In this document: piece after piece, positions 35,207 to 47,689 of the stretch
Position numbering within the stretch: the first letter of the stretch is position 1
How the letters are laid out: every line of letters starts with the position of its first letter
NCBI GenBank assembly: GCA_943735955.1
Contig: OX030970.1
Location: forward strand, 2,027,684 to 2,091,683
Length of the DNA stretch: 64,000 bases
Direction: 5' to 3'
Source: Piscicola geometra
Taxonomy: Eukaryota; Annelida; Clitellata; Hirudinida; Piscicolidae
The notes under the pieces: generated by a model
Databases searched by the model: none
Told to the model about the DNA's origin: nothing
What the model saw: only the letters and a program-made list of their open reading frames with translations
Program-made: the position numbers and the translations under genes

Positions 35207-35925
35207 CCTAAGAAGTGTATCAATCAACATGTTTGCACATGCTACTCCTACTCAAATTATTATCAGATTTGTATTGTTTCATTGGTAACATTTAATGTTA
35301 TAATATTATTTTTTTAATAATTAATTTAATATTTTTTATTTTTCAACTTTTATAATAAGTAGGTTTAATAATTTTTTCCTATTAAATAATAATTTTATAA
35401 AAACTATATTTTATAAAATTGTTTTGTTTTAGAGGTAATATTTGAAAGTATAGGTGGTGATGAAGATGATCCTCGATTAGTTTTGTTTTTGTGTTGAACA
35501 CTTTTTTTTTCATTCAAAATTGAATTTTTTTTATTCTTAAATGCATTAATTTTTTTATATATAAATAATTTTTAAATATTTTATATTTTTATAAAGTTGT
35601 TTTAGCTCTGAATTGTTTTTGAAATTGTTATTTTGCATATATTTTGTTTTTTTCGTGTTCTTTACATTATTTTTGACTTAGTATTTTTGTTTGTTTTTTA
35701 TATATAATTACTTTCCTTTTAAAAACTTGGCACCAAATAAATTCAACAATTTATATTTTAATTATTTATAATTGCGGTATTTGCACTCAATAAATCATAA
35801 TTATTATCTTTAAAATGATTTTATTTTTTAGTTTTTAAATAAAATGTCATTATAAAAATCATCAAACGCTTCAACATTTTTATTTTACTTTTTTCTAAAA
35901 TTTTAGTTAGTATTTTGATATTGTA

Positions 35926-35965
<40 letters not shown>

Positions 35966-37640
35966 TTAATGATAATTAAATTAATATATGAAATTTTATT
36001 AAAATAATGATTGAAAAGATGAAGCGTCATTTAGGTGCACTACATATCAATCTATGGTAATTGCATTAAATTATTAGTAAATAATATCTCCTAATTAAAT
36101 TTAATATTATTAATTATAAATGAAATTGGATTAATTTCAATGAAACTTCTATTATCACAAACTCTCTCACATTCTCTCGCCAAAACATTTTATTCGATTT
36201 ATCAACATTACGATTTATTTTCTTTTTTTATTTATGAAGATATTTTTTTTAAAATATATATATATAAATAGTTGATTATTTAAGTATTATTTTTCATAAT
36301 ATCATCAATGCCAAAATATATATTATTATCAATTTACTTATTAATTTAAATTTCAAAATTTTATTTACTTTCTTCAAACGTGTTTTTTCAAGTTTCATTA
36401 CAAGGGTCTTGAGGCCGTCTTAAAATATTGGTCATTTCTAAATGGATTTTTAGACTTTATTCTATCCTAGCATTTGTCCATCATCAACACTTTGGAGTTG
36501 TTAATAAATATTAAATTTTTTGAAAGTTACAATTTACGAAAATTAATAATTGAAAATATTTTAAAGAAAGTTTTTAACAGCACAATAATTTATTAAATTA
36601 TTTTTTTTAATTATAAAGATTATAATTATATTCATTTATATGAATAATTATGATAGACGCTTAATTTTGAAAGTATTCATTCATCTTGTAATACTTTTAT
36701 ACCTAACAAACGTCATTTCAAAAATAGAACATCAACCAACCAACTAGACCCTAACATATGCATATAATAAAGTAATATGCATATATAAATACATATAAGA
36801 ACTATAAACGATGAATCTTAACCGCCTACACACATAAATATCTGTGTCAAATAATTATCAAGAAAATTTCATTCCTACAAAGTAACTTAGTAAAATAAAT
36901 AACGAGACTACCATTTGTACTTTAACGTTAAAAACTTATTACGTAGGGCCAGATTTTTCAGCCAAGAACTTTACCAATTCGCAATACTTTCAATAATTTG
37001 TTTTAAAAGCTTAAAGCCTTAAATGTTTAAGGTTTTCTGAAGCAATTGATTCCAAGATTCTAAGCACTCATTAAACGAACGCAGACTAGTTCACCATTAC
37101 TTACTAGCAGCGCGCCATCTTAACAAAGGAGTAAGCTATTTTTAGGTGCCATTGTTTCATGAATAAAGAAATCAACTTTTATTCGAAAAAGGTCATTATA
37201 CAAGAAATTGGACCAATTTATTCAACAGAACATTTTATTTAAGTGAATTATTGGACATTTATATTTTCAATTGAATTATTGGACTTTGAAAATATCAAAA
37301 TGACAAAGTTCTATTGAACGAAAATTAAAATACATATGAATTATGTATAAATTTGTTTCACGTTGAGAAACAAATACAAAACGAGTAGCTTTTTCTTGAA
37401 TCAGTAGTTACTTCGCCATTGACAGGGCTGATACCAACCTGCAGAGCGATTATTTCGACACTTTGCAAGGAGTATCAACCGAGTTTTTGGCGTTTAAGAA
37501 TAATTCTAATTGTTTAAATATTAAATAAATTTAATGAAATAACAAACATGAAAAAAAATAGATAGACTTGTAATTTGCCCTAAATTCTCGACCTATATCA
37601 GAGTAGCGTGTCTTGGATGGTGGCACAGAAATGAAGCCAA
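35207..37640. other. AT-rich intergenic DNA
   Basis: This is AT-rich throughout, with a (GAT)n run at 35930-35965. A less AT-rich patch at 37080-37140 contains GCGCCATCTTAAC, a YY1-like motif, but no frame follows it. Nothing else is supported. Confidence 0.5.
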
Positions 37641-37794
37641 CTTCTTAAATGAACGATAGACGGATAACAAGGGTTAAGAAAGATAATAAAACAATTAAAA
37701 TACTGAAATATTTATTTAAAATTAAGTTCTTTGTCTCGAAAACAACGTTTGAATACTCTGCTAAACAAGAATGCGACTCATGAAAGTAAAATTT

Positions 37795-37930
37795 CAAATC
37801 CATGCCTGTCTCACTGCAATATATATAGGCTGAGTAGCTTTCGTGACCTGAATAATTTCTGACCAATAGCAACGAAGTTTGTTTCAAAAACGCGCCTAAA
37901 CTTCTAATTTTTCGAGCTCCCATTGGTCGG
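37795..37930 (-). promoter_or_regulatory. Orphan TATA/CCAAT promoter-like block
   Basis: Read on the minus strand: CCAAT at 37926-37922, ATTGGTCAG (inverted CCAAT) at about 37867-37859, then CTATATATATTGC at about 37828-37816. The two CCAAT-type elements lie about 40 and 100 nt before the TATA-like box, as in compact animal promoters. A 101-residue frame (37950-37645, minus) overlaps the block but is not protein-like. No obvious gene follows downstream on the minus strand. Confidence 0.35.
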
Positions 37931-38519
37931 ATTTTAGCCTCTTTGTTCACAGCTATGTAAGCCTACTTTGCCATACATACACTTCTTACTTTTTCTATCA
38001 AAATATAGCTGAATAAATAATAAAGTATACAATAATAATAATAATAATAAAGTGCAAAAAGGAGTGATAATAAGTATAATAAAATAAATAAAAATAACCA
38101 CAATGAAGTTTTCGAATTGGATTTTTGTTTTTTTGTTTTTTTATAAGATTAAAATTTTCTTTTTCTTTATATTAAACCCATAGAACCATTTATCCTTTTT
38201 TAATTGCTTAAAGAGACATAATAACTTTGTATCATTTATAGGTTTTTTAATATTAAATTAACATAAATATTATTTTCGTAAAATTTTAATTACAAAAATT
38301 AATTTTTATAAAAGATAAAAGATATTTATTATATAGGTAATGATTTTTATTTAAATATCAAAATCGTCATTGTTCTTTTTACAGCCTAATCATTTTGATG
38401 AACAATGGCGCATATTACTTAAATAAACAAAAAAATATATCCTTTATATTCTTTTTATATGTCAAATTTACTTTTATTTTGTTTTTTAATATTTTTTGCG
38501 AACAGATGTAGTTTTGATT

Positions 38520-38578
38520 ATGGCGGAACGTTTTTTATCAAGAATATCTAGTGTTTTAAATTACATGTATGTAATTAT
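38520..38578 (+). CDS. Weak candidate first exon (MAERFLSRISSV)
   Basis: ATGGCGG, with good start context, opens MAERFLSRISSVLNY and meets overlapping donor-like sites GTATGT (38569) and GTAATT (38573). A frame starting after TTTCAG near 39759 (WKEVELVKFKQIKLY, ending in TAG) could join the second donor in phase 0, but nothing recognisable results. This is a small-gene hypothesis only. Confidence 0.18.
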
Positions 38579-40563
38579 TATGTTTTAGATTTTATATAAT
38601 AACTTCATACATTTATATTTAATTTTCTTTTTTAATCTATTAATCATCTGCATTCAATTTTTTACCCGCTTTGTGTGTTTCTTTATAAATATTTTTCAGG
38701 CATTAACGTTTTTTTAACCATCAAATTCAGTTTTTTATTGGGTTATCGTTCTCTAGAATCTATATTAATTATTAATAAATGGGGGGAAATAATTATAATA
38801 AAAAAACAGGTTAGTGTAACATCCTACTCACTCAATCAATAGTGTAATAACTTTAAAGTCAACCGATCGAGTTTCAATCTATTAAGGAGTTTTATTTAAA
38901 AAAATTATAAAGTTTTTTTCTACACAAAATCGATTTTTATTCTCAATGTAGTCAGTACAACAAAAAGCTTCTTTGAACATCTTTTAATAGGAAAAATTGC
39001 ATTGTATTTGAATGTTTATTTGAAATGTTTTTTTAAATAATATCAAGTAATGGCTTTAAACCAAATAAATCATTTTAATTAAAAATTTTATAGTTTAAAA
39101 AAACTTATTTGAGTATTTAAAAGCATTAAAAAATAAAATTACAACTGAATCCAAAATAAATAAAGGGCTGATGGGTCATTAAGTAGATTGATTTATTCAG
39201 ACTTATTTTTAAAGTCCATGATTTTATTTAAAGTTAACTAATCGCCACAATTATCGATCTAAAAAATTAATATTTCAAAACAATAATAATCAGGTATTCT
39301 TTTCAAGAAGTATCCCTTGCTTAATTAAGTTACATTTAATTTTACTTTTTTTCTTTAAAAGCCTTATTTTTCTTAAATATAGAATTACCACGTCTTTGAA
39401 AAAGAATTTTAAAAATCGAAAATTAATCATATTTTGATTATATTATATTTTGACAATTAAGTATTCAATTTATAAGTTTTAAAAAAAAGAAATGAAATAT
39501 TAAAAATATTTTTATGAAATGAACAATTATCAAGGCGTAGCGATTTAGACGCCAGTAACCTTCAATTTCTCTTATATATAAACTAATTAAAATAAAATAA
39601 TAGTTTTAATAGATTAAAGATTAAATATGCAATATTTTTTTAGTAGTTATAATATTTAAATTGTATTTTAAAATAAACTTTTCACTCTTTTGTATTCCAC
39701 AAATTTGATTTAAGTTCAAAAGCAGAACAATGTTGACAATGCATATTGACTTCTTTCAGTGGAAGGAAGTGGAGTTAGTAAAGTTTAAGCAAATAAAATT
39801 ATATTCGAGTTCAGTTTAGTTTAATCACAGTGGATTTCTTTTTAGTTCTGTTTTTTAAACGCATAATGGTATTTGTTACGTTTTTAATTTTTTTTGACCT
39901 TGCAAAGGTTTTTTTCTTGTTTGTTGCTATTGCTAAAGATAAAGTGTTTTTTTCTTGGAAAAAAGACCCAAAAAATGAAGAAGACGCAAAATAAAAATTA
40001 AAGTATGAAAAAATGGATAAAGCTAATAAAAATACAATTAAATTAATAATTTACTATTTATCAGTATATCAACTCACTCAGATTCAACACATTGATAAAT
40101 CTATAAAGTGAGCGTTTACCATGATTCCCATCTCACGCCCACGATATTTTATAACTTTTTTACAATTAAAATAATAAACACCAATTTAATATTTAATATA
40201 AAAATTCTTAAATATATATAAATATATCCACACGCATAATGGTTTGAGTCCTTTTTGCTTTCTGATGAAAGCCTCACTTTTGCATTGACACTAAGCCTGC
40301 ACCCTAACATATCTTGGTCTATACTCAGACGAGCATATATATAAAATACAACTTCAAATTTAATATGTGTCATAAACACATTACATTGTATAAAATACAA
40401 AAAAACTAAAAACACCCATAAAACAAACACAATAAATACAAACAAAAAAACTAAAAACACCCAACAACAAAATAACACTACAACACATTCACCAACACAC
40501 AAGCAAACAAACCCAACCACACAAACAAACAAACCCAACAACACAAGCAAACAAATCACAAAG

Positions 40564-40656
40564 AACCATGACTGCAACAAGGACCCTAACAAAGAGTGGA
40601 GAGTATTCCGGGACGGGACGATTAGCGAGGTTCTGTTACGCAATTCCCAGACAAAG
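40564..40656 (+). CDS. Orphan exon-like fragment (NHDCNKDPNKEWRVFRDGTI)
   Basis: Between an acceptor-like CACAAAG and a donor-like AAG|GTACAG lies a 31-codon frame without low complexity, sitting in CA-rich and AT-rich DNA. W, F and DGTI spacing is loosely like one repeat of a beta-trefoil (ricin-type) lectin, but the match is too short to name. It may be an isolated exon or a relic; no partner exon was found. Confidence 0.25.
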
Positions 40657-41708
40657 GTACAGTCTCTTGGTGGATCATGAATATGCAAAAGATTGTATAT
40701 ATACAATTGAAGACCTGGTATATACAAGTATTCAATTGTGGAGCTATAATATACAATTATTTGTTATAATACTTTAAAAAAAATTATTTTACAAAAAGTA
40801 TATAATGGCTGATCATTGTAAAACGCATTAAAGCTCTATTTTATGCAATATACAAACTTTCGAATACAAGCTAGAACATTTAAATTCTGGTCATCAAATG
40901 GATCGTCAAACTATGAGTTGTAAAATCAAATCTGTTTTTATTTAACTTATTGTATCTTATCATGTTTATTCAGCAAAAACTTTAAAAATGAAAAGGTGTA
41001 TTAAATGCGCACATGAAAGAAGAGGAGGTAAAAAAACGAAAAGAATTAAACACATAAACAAACAAAGAATTAAACACAAACACTCACATAAACAAACAAC
41101 ATATCCATCCGTTCTTCCCACCCATGCACCCAGTGGAAAGAGATTAGGTAGTGATTGAGAGACTTTAAAATGAATTAAAGGGTTTTTAAATAATTTTTAT
41201 TTAAAATACATGTTTTAGCATATTTTTAAACTTTATATTACGTAATTTTCATGCAAAATTCAATTAAAAACTCAATAATGCAAGTCAAAAAAAAATTTTT
41301 TTTACTCAAAATAAATAAATAAATATGTTCTTAAGTGACCATTTAGCGCTTAATTTAAAATTTCTACAAATATGAGTAAAGTTTTTATTTTATTTGACCT
41401 TGAGATATTTATGATGAAATCTTTGTTTTGTTTTGCGTCATTAACTTATAGATTTTAAAATTTTAATAATATTACTAAAAGAATTGAAGAAATTTTTTTT
41501 TCATCTCTGTCTTGTTTTTTTATTCCAATAGTCACAAATACATTTAAAAACAAAACAAAGTAGAAAAAAATGTTAAAAATAGTTTACACAATTCATATAA
41601 ACAACATCTAGGTTTATTTTATATGATTTACTCACCTGTGTTTATTATATACATTGTCTATTGCTAGCTACACACCTTGAGTCGGTCATGATTATAGTAG
41701 TATCGTTA

Positions 41709-42552
41709 TCATCTCCTTGTCTTCTTATGGGAGTCTCTTTGTTCTGTGCTTTTGTAGCACTTCCCGCTTAAACTAAACGTAAATATAATGTAGAATATAA
41801 TGTACTTTATATGCTTTATAATGTAGTTGTAAAGATATATACAGGTAGTTGTAAAGGTGTTACAAATGCTATAATGGTGCACATTTGAAATAATATAACA
41901 TTTTATTTAAAAAAAGTAATATATTATTTTCTTTTTTAGTCTTAAATATATAAAAATGATCCGTCAAAACTGGATTTCACAAAGAATGGAACAAAGAGTT
42001 TGACCGTATTATTAATATGTAGATTTATACAATAAAGTATTTATAAACGAAAAACTAGAATTTAATTTATTGGAAATTCAGACAGAATGCACTGAATAGA
42101 ATATAGTAAGGCGATCATTACTATGACCAGCAAGTGGTTTTAATCCAAAATGGGTATGAGCCTAACCAATATAAATAAAAACGATTTTAAAGAAAAATGG
42201 AATATAGTTTAATGTTAAAGTAAATAATAAATAAATACTTTGGCAAATATATTTAAAAGTCAATCAGTTAAGAATAATACATTTCGATTCTTTTTTCACA
42301 AAAAATATAAAAAATAGACAATCATTAAAAAATACTTGTAAAAAATTAAAGAAATAATGAATAAGGACAAAAATGAACATAAAAACACACATTCAAAATT
42401 AATTCATAAGTTTTTCCAACATTTATGAAATACAAAGAAGTAAAACAAACACACAAACGTGCGGCAGGAGTGTGTGTTTTCGCACGTCCATTTGCCTTTG
42501 TTCTGAATCGATCAGTGGATGTGATTAATTTTTTTGGTACTGTTCTTCCCAA
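41709..42552 (-). CDS. Candidate small basic protein, two exons, 53 aa
   Basis: Exon 1 is 42552-42455 on the minus strand (starts MGRTVPKKLITSTDRF) and ends at a GTGTG donor in phase 2. Exon 2 is 41772-41709, after GTTTAG, and continues in phase to a TGA (ends DSHKKTRR). The product would be strongly basic with no recognised domain. Phase agreement and lack of low complexity are the only support. The flanks are AT-rich, and the start lies about 680 nt from the CDK start on the other strand. Confidence 0.25.
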
Positions 42553-43233
42553 TCGATAATTGGTATAACTTATACCTAATGAAGTTTTGAGATTTAATAA
42601 TATTTTTGAAGATTTGTTGTCAATTTTGAATTTTTAAATTCATTTTTCATAAGAGATTTGTTTTTTTCATGCTTTAGCTATAAAATAAATATTTTGAGAC
42701 AATCTCCAGTTGAAACCATCACTCGATAGAAACCTTATTTACTAACATTTTCAGACAATGAAACAAAAAACATTGCAAACTTTTAATTATTATTTTATGA
42801 ATTATTTTTTTAAAACAATTATTATTTTAAAACTCGGGCACCTGGGTCCACAAATTGGTACCATTCTCCATCGTTATTTTTTATATTAGATATTTGATAA
42901 AAAATTACAATTTATTGAATAAATATGAACATTTTATTAGGATTATTATTGAAATTAAAATTATAAACAAATATTTACGTTTGCAAAATTGTAATATATT
43001 AGGCTCTACAGAAATATTAAATAAGTTTTACCAAGGTTTACTTTTTTTAATAAGCAGACGAAAAATATTTATATTTAAATTGTAAATACATTTATTGAAC
43101 ATTTAACTATTTTTGTGTGTGGTTTTAAATGACAAAAACAATAGTTCATTTTTTTTAGTGAATTTATAATTGTATGATTAGGTTTGTATAGCACTTTTAT
43201 AGTTCATATAAGATATTTCTTATAAAAAAATTT

Positions 43234-45504
43234 ATGGAAAATTATTCAAAAATTGGAAAAGTTGGTGAGGGTACTTATGGCAAAGTGTACAAAGGAAAAG
43301 ATAACAGAGATGGCAAGATATATGCCTTGAAAAGAATCCAAATGTAAAAAAATATATTTATTTAAATTAAAAAAATTAAAATGCACACACTTATCAATAT
43401 GAAATGATTCAACATGCATAAGCCTCATCTTATTGAATCTGTTTCTAGGGACAGAGAGGGTGTGCCAAGCACTGCCATCAGAGAAATTCTGATCCTCAAG
43501 AGTCTCCATCATAAGAATGTTATCAGGTTATTAGTAAAAATTAAAGAATAAATAAATAATCATCAGTATCATTATCAGGATGGTATTATTGCCACTGTCA
43601 AAAACTGGAATCAACAAAACCACCACCAGTCTTTGCGAAGTCTTGACCACTGACCACAGCATCTATTTGGTGTTTGACTTTATGCAATACGACCTCAAAA
43701 GCTACATGGACATGTATGAAGGGGGATTACCTCCTACCCTGGTCAAAGTGGGACATAACGGATTTATTTACAACTTTTATTTTCCTACTTTATATTTTGT
43801 AATTCTATTGGTTAATTTATCGATTGGCTCGTATTTTATTTATTTTTCATTAATCGAAAAATTAATATTTTACTCATCGTTTCATCAACTAACCCACTTT
43901 TATATCTTTTTACTAACAATCCACAAATTCATTCACCCAACAATACATATCTTTTTCTACCTATTCACTGATTCATCCATCCACAAATCAACCCACCCCA
44001 CCAAAGCAACTCCCAACCAACCATCCCAACCAAGAATTTCATGGAACAACTTCTCTGTGGACTTGCCTACTGCCACGGCAACCACATCATGCACAGGGAT
44101 ATCAAACCGCAAAACATTCTCATTGATCTCGACGGATGCGCCAAATTGGCCGACTTTGGCCTGTCTAGGAATTGTAGTCCGTATCAGCAGGTGTTGACGC
44201 ATGAGGTGGGTGACATTGGGGGGGTGTTTGAGGGGAGTGGGCTGGTTGGTTGGTGGGGTTCGGACTGGGGACATGGTTTGAGATGGAGGTGGAGAGAAGG
44301 TTGGTGGGTTTTTTGAGGATGGAGGGGAGTTCGATGGAAGGTTGGTGAAGTTGGGAAGAGGTTTTTGGGTATTAAAAGAGGTTTACAGTTTAAAGTTATG
44401 CCACCATCACTACAACCACTACCACAACCATCACCACTATCATTAAAATCACAACTATCACCACCATCATTAACATCACAACCATCATCACCATCATTAT
44501 CATCACCCCTACCAGATAATAACCCTCTGGTACAGATGTCCAGAAGTCCTTCTTGGCGCCGTTAGATACACCTTCGCAGTCGATATGTGGAGTCTGGCGT
44601 GTGTGTTCGCAGAAATGGTGGCTGATTAGGATATTAATATTAATAATTATTTAAAAATTATCAAGGATAGTTTAACAATGAAAATTATTATAATAATGAT
44701 TTGGGGCGATTAAAATGAATTACTAGGATATATTAATATTAATAATTATTTAAAAATTATCAAAGATAGTTCAATAATGAAAATAATTAGAATAATTGTA
44801 TCAATAATAATAAATAATAATTAAAATATAATATTGTGAAAATATGAGTAATGATGATGTTCATTACAAAATAAAGGTAAACCTAATTAATTAACTAATT
44901 ATAATTAATATTATTATTCACATCATCGTAATTATTGCTTTCATTATTCTCATGCAGAGCAACAAGAAGCCTCTCTTCCCGGGCGACTCAGAAATCGACC
45001 AGCTCTTCAAGATCTTCAGAACTCTCGGTACTGCGGTATCATCATCATCACATATTTATCAGTATCATTATCATCACGACTATCATCATCACTGTCACCA
45101 CTATTATCAGTATCATCATCATCATCATCACTACTATCATCAGTATCATCATCATCATGATAACAGGCACTCCCAGCAAGGAGCAATGGAATTCGGTGTC
45201 CACGCTACGCAACTACAAGGTATCAATGACGTCACTGTTATTGTAATAGAAATAATAATAATAATGATAGAAATTAATTAATTTAATTTATAATTAAAAA
45301 CGTATTGTATCTTTATTCTAATAATACAAAATAAATAAATTAAAACGATGAAACAATTTAATTAACACCGATTTCTTGACCACTACCTTCTAGACGGTGT
45401 TTCCAAAATGGCAAGGCACCCCCCTTGCGCCCACTCTCCCCTCCCTCTCCTCCACCGCTTGTGAACTACTACAGGTGATGCTAATAATACTACTACTAAT
45501 AATA

Positions 45505-45537
<33 letters not shown>

Positions 45538-45540
45538 ATA

Positions 45541-45588
<48 letters not shown>

Positions 45589-46095
45589 TGGCTACTACTA
45601 CTACTACCACCACTACTAATACTACCACTACTACTACCACCACTACTAATACTACCACTACTACTACTACTACCACTAATGCTATTACTATTTCTACTTT
45701 TACTACTACTACTATGGCTACTACTACTACTACCACCACTACTAATACTACTACTACTACTACCACCACTACTAATACTACTACTAATACTACCACCACT
45801 ACTACTACTACCACCACTACTAATACTACTACTACTACCACTACTACTAATACTACTACTACTACCACCACTACTAATACTACTACCACCACTACTAACA
45901 CTACCACTACTACTACTACTAATACTACCACTACTACTACTACTACTACCACTACTACCACTACCACTACTACTACTACTACCACTACTAATACTACTAC
46001 TACTACCACCACTACTAATACTACTACCACCACTACTAATACTACTACTACTACCACTACTACTACTACTACTACTACCACCACTACTAATACTA

Positions 46096-46135
<40 letters not shown>

Positions 46136-46362
46136 TACTAATACTACTACCACTACTACTACTACCACTACTACTACCACTACTACTACTACTACTACTT
46201 CTACTACTAACACTACTACTACTACTACTACTACCACTACTACCACTACTACTACTACCACTACTACTACCACTACTACTACTACCACTACTACTACTAC
46301 TACCACCACTACTAATACTACTACCACTACTACTACTACTACCACTACTACTACTACTACTT

Positions 46363-46426
<64 letters not shown>

Positions 46427-46800
46427 CACCACAGAGGATGCTCACTTACAACCCTGAGGAGCGAATCACAGCGCGCCAAGCACTCAACCACCACTACTTC
46501 ACTGGCGTTAAGAATAACATGAATAATAATAAAGTTAATAATAAAAATAATCAGAATAAAGTTAATAATGAAAATAATATGGGACAATTGAGCCTTGAAA
46601 ATATTAAAGAGATCAGTGACATCATAGAAGGAAATGAAAAGTCCAAAAACACTAAATATCAATTTGAAGATTATAAATTAATAAATAAAAAGAATTATAG
46701 TAACATTAATGGAATTAACAATAATAATAATATTCTAAAAAAGCGTGCGCTAGAAGATATAAGTAACACAGACTGTAGCTTTTTAAAGAGAATGATGTGA
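43234..46800 (+). CDS. CDK1/2: Cyclin-dependent kinase, CDK1/2 type (9 exons, 382 aa)
   Basis: Exons: 43234-43343, 43449-43526, 43630-43747, 44035-44205, 44516-44617, 44958-45027, 45167-45219, 45394-45474, 46435-46800. A cyclin-activated Ser/Thr kinase of the cell cycle. The Gly loop GEGTYG keeps the inhibitory Thr14 and Tyr15. Lys33 lies in YALKR, the cyclin-binding PSTAIRE is intact (43-49), and the active site HRDIKPQN (122-129), DFGLSR (142-147) and T-loop THE|IITLWYR with activating Thr157 are present. [19 protein letters not shown] is typical of CDK1/2/3. For exon 3 I chose the CAG at 43629 rather than the one at 43578, because it restores VISLCEVL of the family. The kinase ends near 283; an Asn/Lys-rich tail of about 100 residues is extra. 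CDK1 versus CDK2 is not decided. Confidence 0.93.
44620..44800. repeat. About 98-bp tandem duplication in CDK intron 5
   Basis: Two copies of an AT-rich segment with TATTAATATTAATAATTA and AAAATTATCAAGGATAGTT, at about 44632 and 44730, differing at a few positions. Confidence 0.8.
45475..46434 (+). repeat. 960-nt ACT-triplet array forming the whole last CDK intron
   Basis: ACT/ACC/AAT triplets run from donor (CAG|GTGATG) to acceptor (CCACCACAG). The length is exactly 320 codons and the intron is phase 0. The kinase frame reads through it as Leu/Pro/Ile without a stop. Confidence 0.95.
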
Positions 46801-47689
46801 GATGTGGAGCTAAGGTGAGGCTACCTACAACTATTTAAATTAATAAAATATGTAAATTAATTTTTAATTTATTATTTTATCAATACTATTTATCAAGACT
46901 CAATCACACAAAACTTATATAGTATTAAGTATTCAGACATCATTTTGCTAATTTATGATTTTATAAATAAAATAGAGAATTACTTCAAAACTTACGTAAA
47001 CGATCGCTTGTCTATAATTACTAATTTATATTATTTACTCAATTAATCAAACTAATATTTTAATCAATAATTGATATTATTAACTCAATTAGAAACATTA
47101 ATATTTTTATTATTTTAAATACAAAACAATGAGTTTTTTTATAAATGTTATTTCTATTATTTGATTGGAAACGATATTATTGAGTTCTGAGTTGTAAGTG
47201 TTGATGATGATGATGATGGTAATGATGACAACATATTATGTATAATCACATAGAGTGAAAATATGTATTTGTACTAAAGGTTTCCACCAATTCATTTAAC
47301 CACTCCATCTCGCCATCCTATTTCACATCCATCCATCCCTGCCAAAGAGCTGAAAAGTGATGGCATTAATAAAAAGTATTTATTCATGAAATAAGTTAAT
47401 AAAGAAACAAGTAGTATTAATCATCAAGATGATGATGATGATAGTCATCACCCAATAAATAAATAAATAAATAGAATATTAAAATACATTTAAAATACTA
47501 CTATTTAACGGTCTATTCAGAAATTATTTTAAATAGATATTTAAACAACTTACATTTGAGCAGAAGGTAATTCTACAGAAGCCTTTTGTAAAATTCTCTC
47601 TGCAAAGTTGTATTATTATTATTATTGATATTATCCCCTCCATCTCACCATTTATCCATTTAATCATGATGTATTTGATGAGATTTTGT
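46801..47689. other. Short region between convergent CDK and CCCH genes
   Basis: AT-rich DNA holding the 3' ends of both genes, with GATGATG runs at 47200 and 47430. No further gene is seen. Confidence 0.5.
46842..46847 (+). terminator. Probable CDK poly(A) signal
   Basis: AATAAA 42 nt after the CDK stop codon, in AT-rich DNA. Confidence 0.45.

Larger units (their letters stand above)
38580..43233. other. AT-rich intergenic DNA upstream of the CDK gene
   Basis: Apart from the weak candidates listed separately, this is AT-rich DNA with CAAACAAA-type runs (40440-40560, 41030-41100). No TATA or CCAAT arrangement was identified close to the CDK start at 43234. Confidence 0.45.

Noticed and set aside
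37645..37950. 101-residue minus-strand frame as a protein
   Set aside because: It overlaps TATA and CCAAT elements, has no recognisable domain and ends in AT-rich DNA.
43579..43629. Earlier CDK exon 3 start at 43579
   Set aside because: It keeps the frame but adds 17 residues ([10 protein letters not shown]...) in the beta4 region. The CAG at 43629 gives the family sequence without an insert. It might be a minor isoform.
45028..45035. CDK exon 6 running on to a donor at 45036 (TACTGCG|GTATC)
   Set aside because: The donor at 45028 (CTCG|GTACTG) keeps phase and yields LGTPSKEQW, as in the family.
45390..46457. Very long frames (Ser/Gly and Val on minus, Thr on plus) across 45.4-46.5 kb
   Set aside because: They are translations of the ACT triplet array inside the CDK intron. 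Only the kinase frame joins real exons on both sides.
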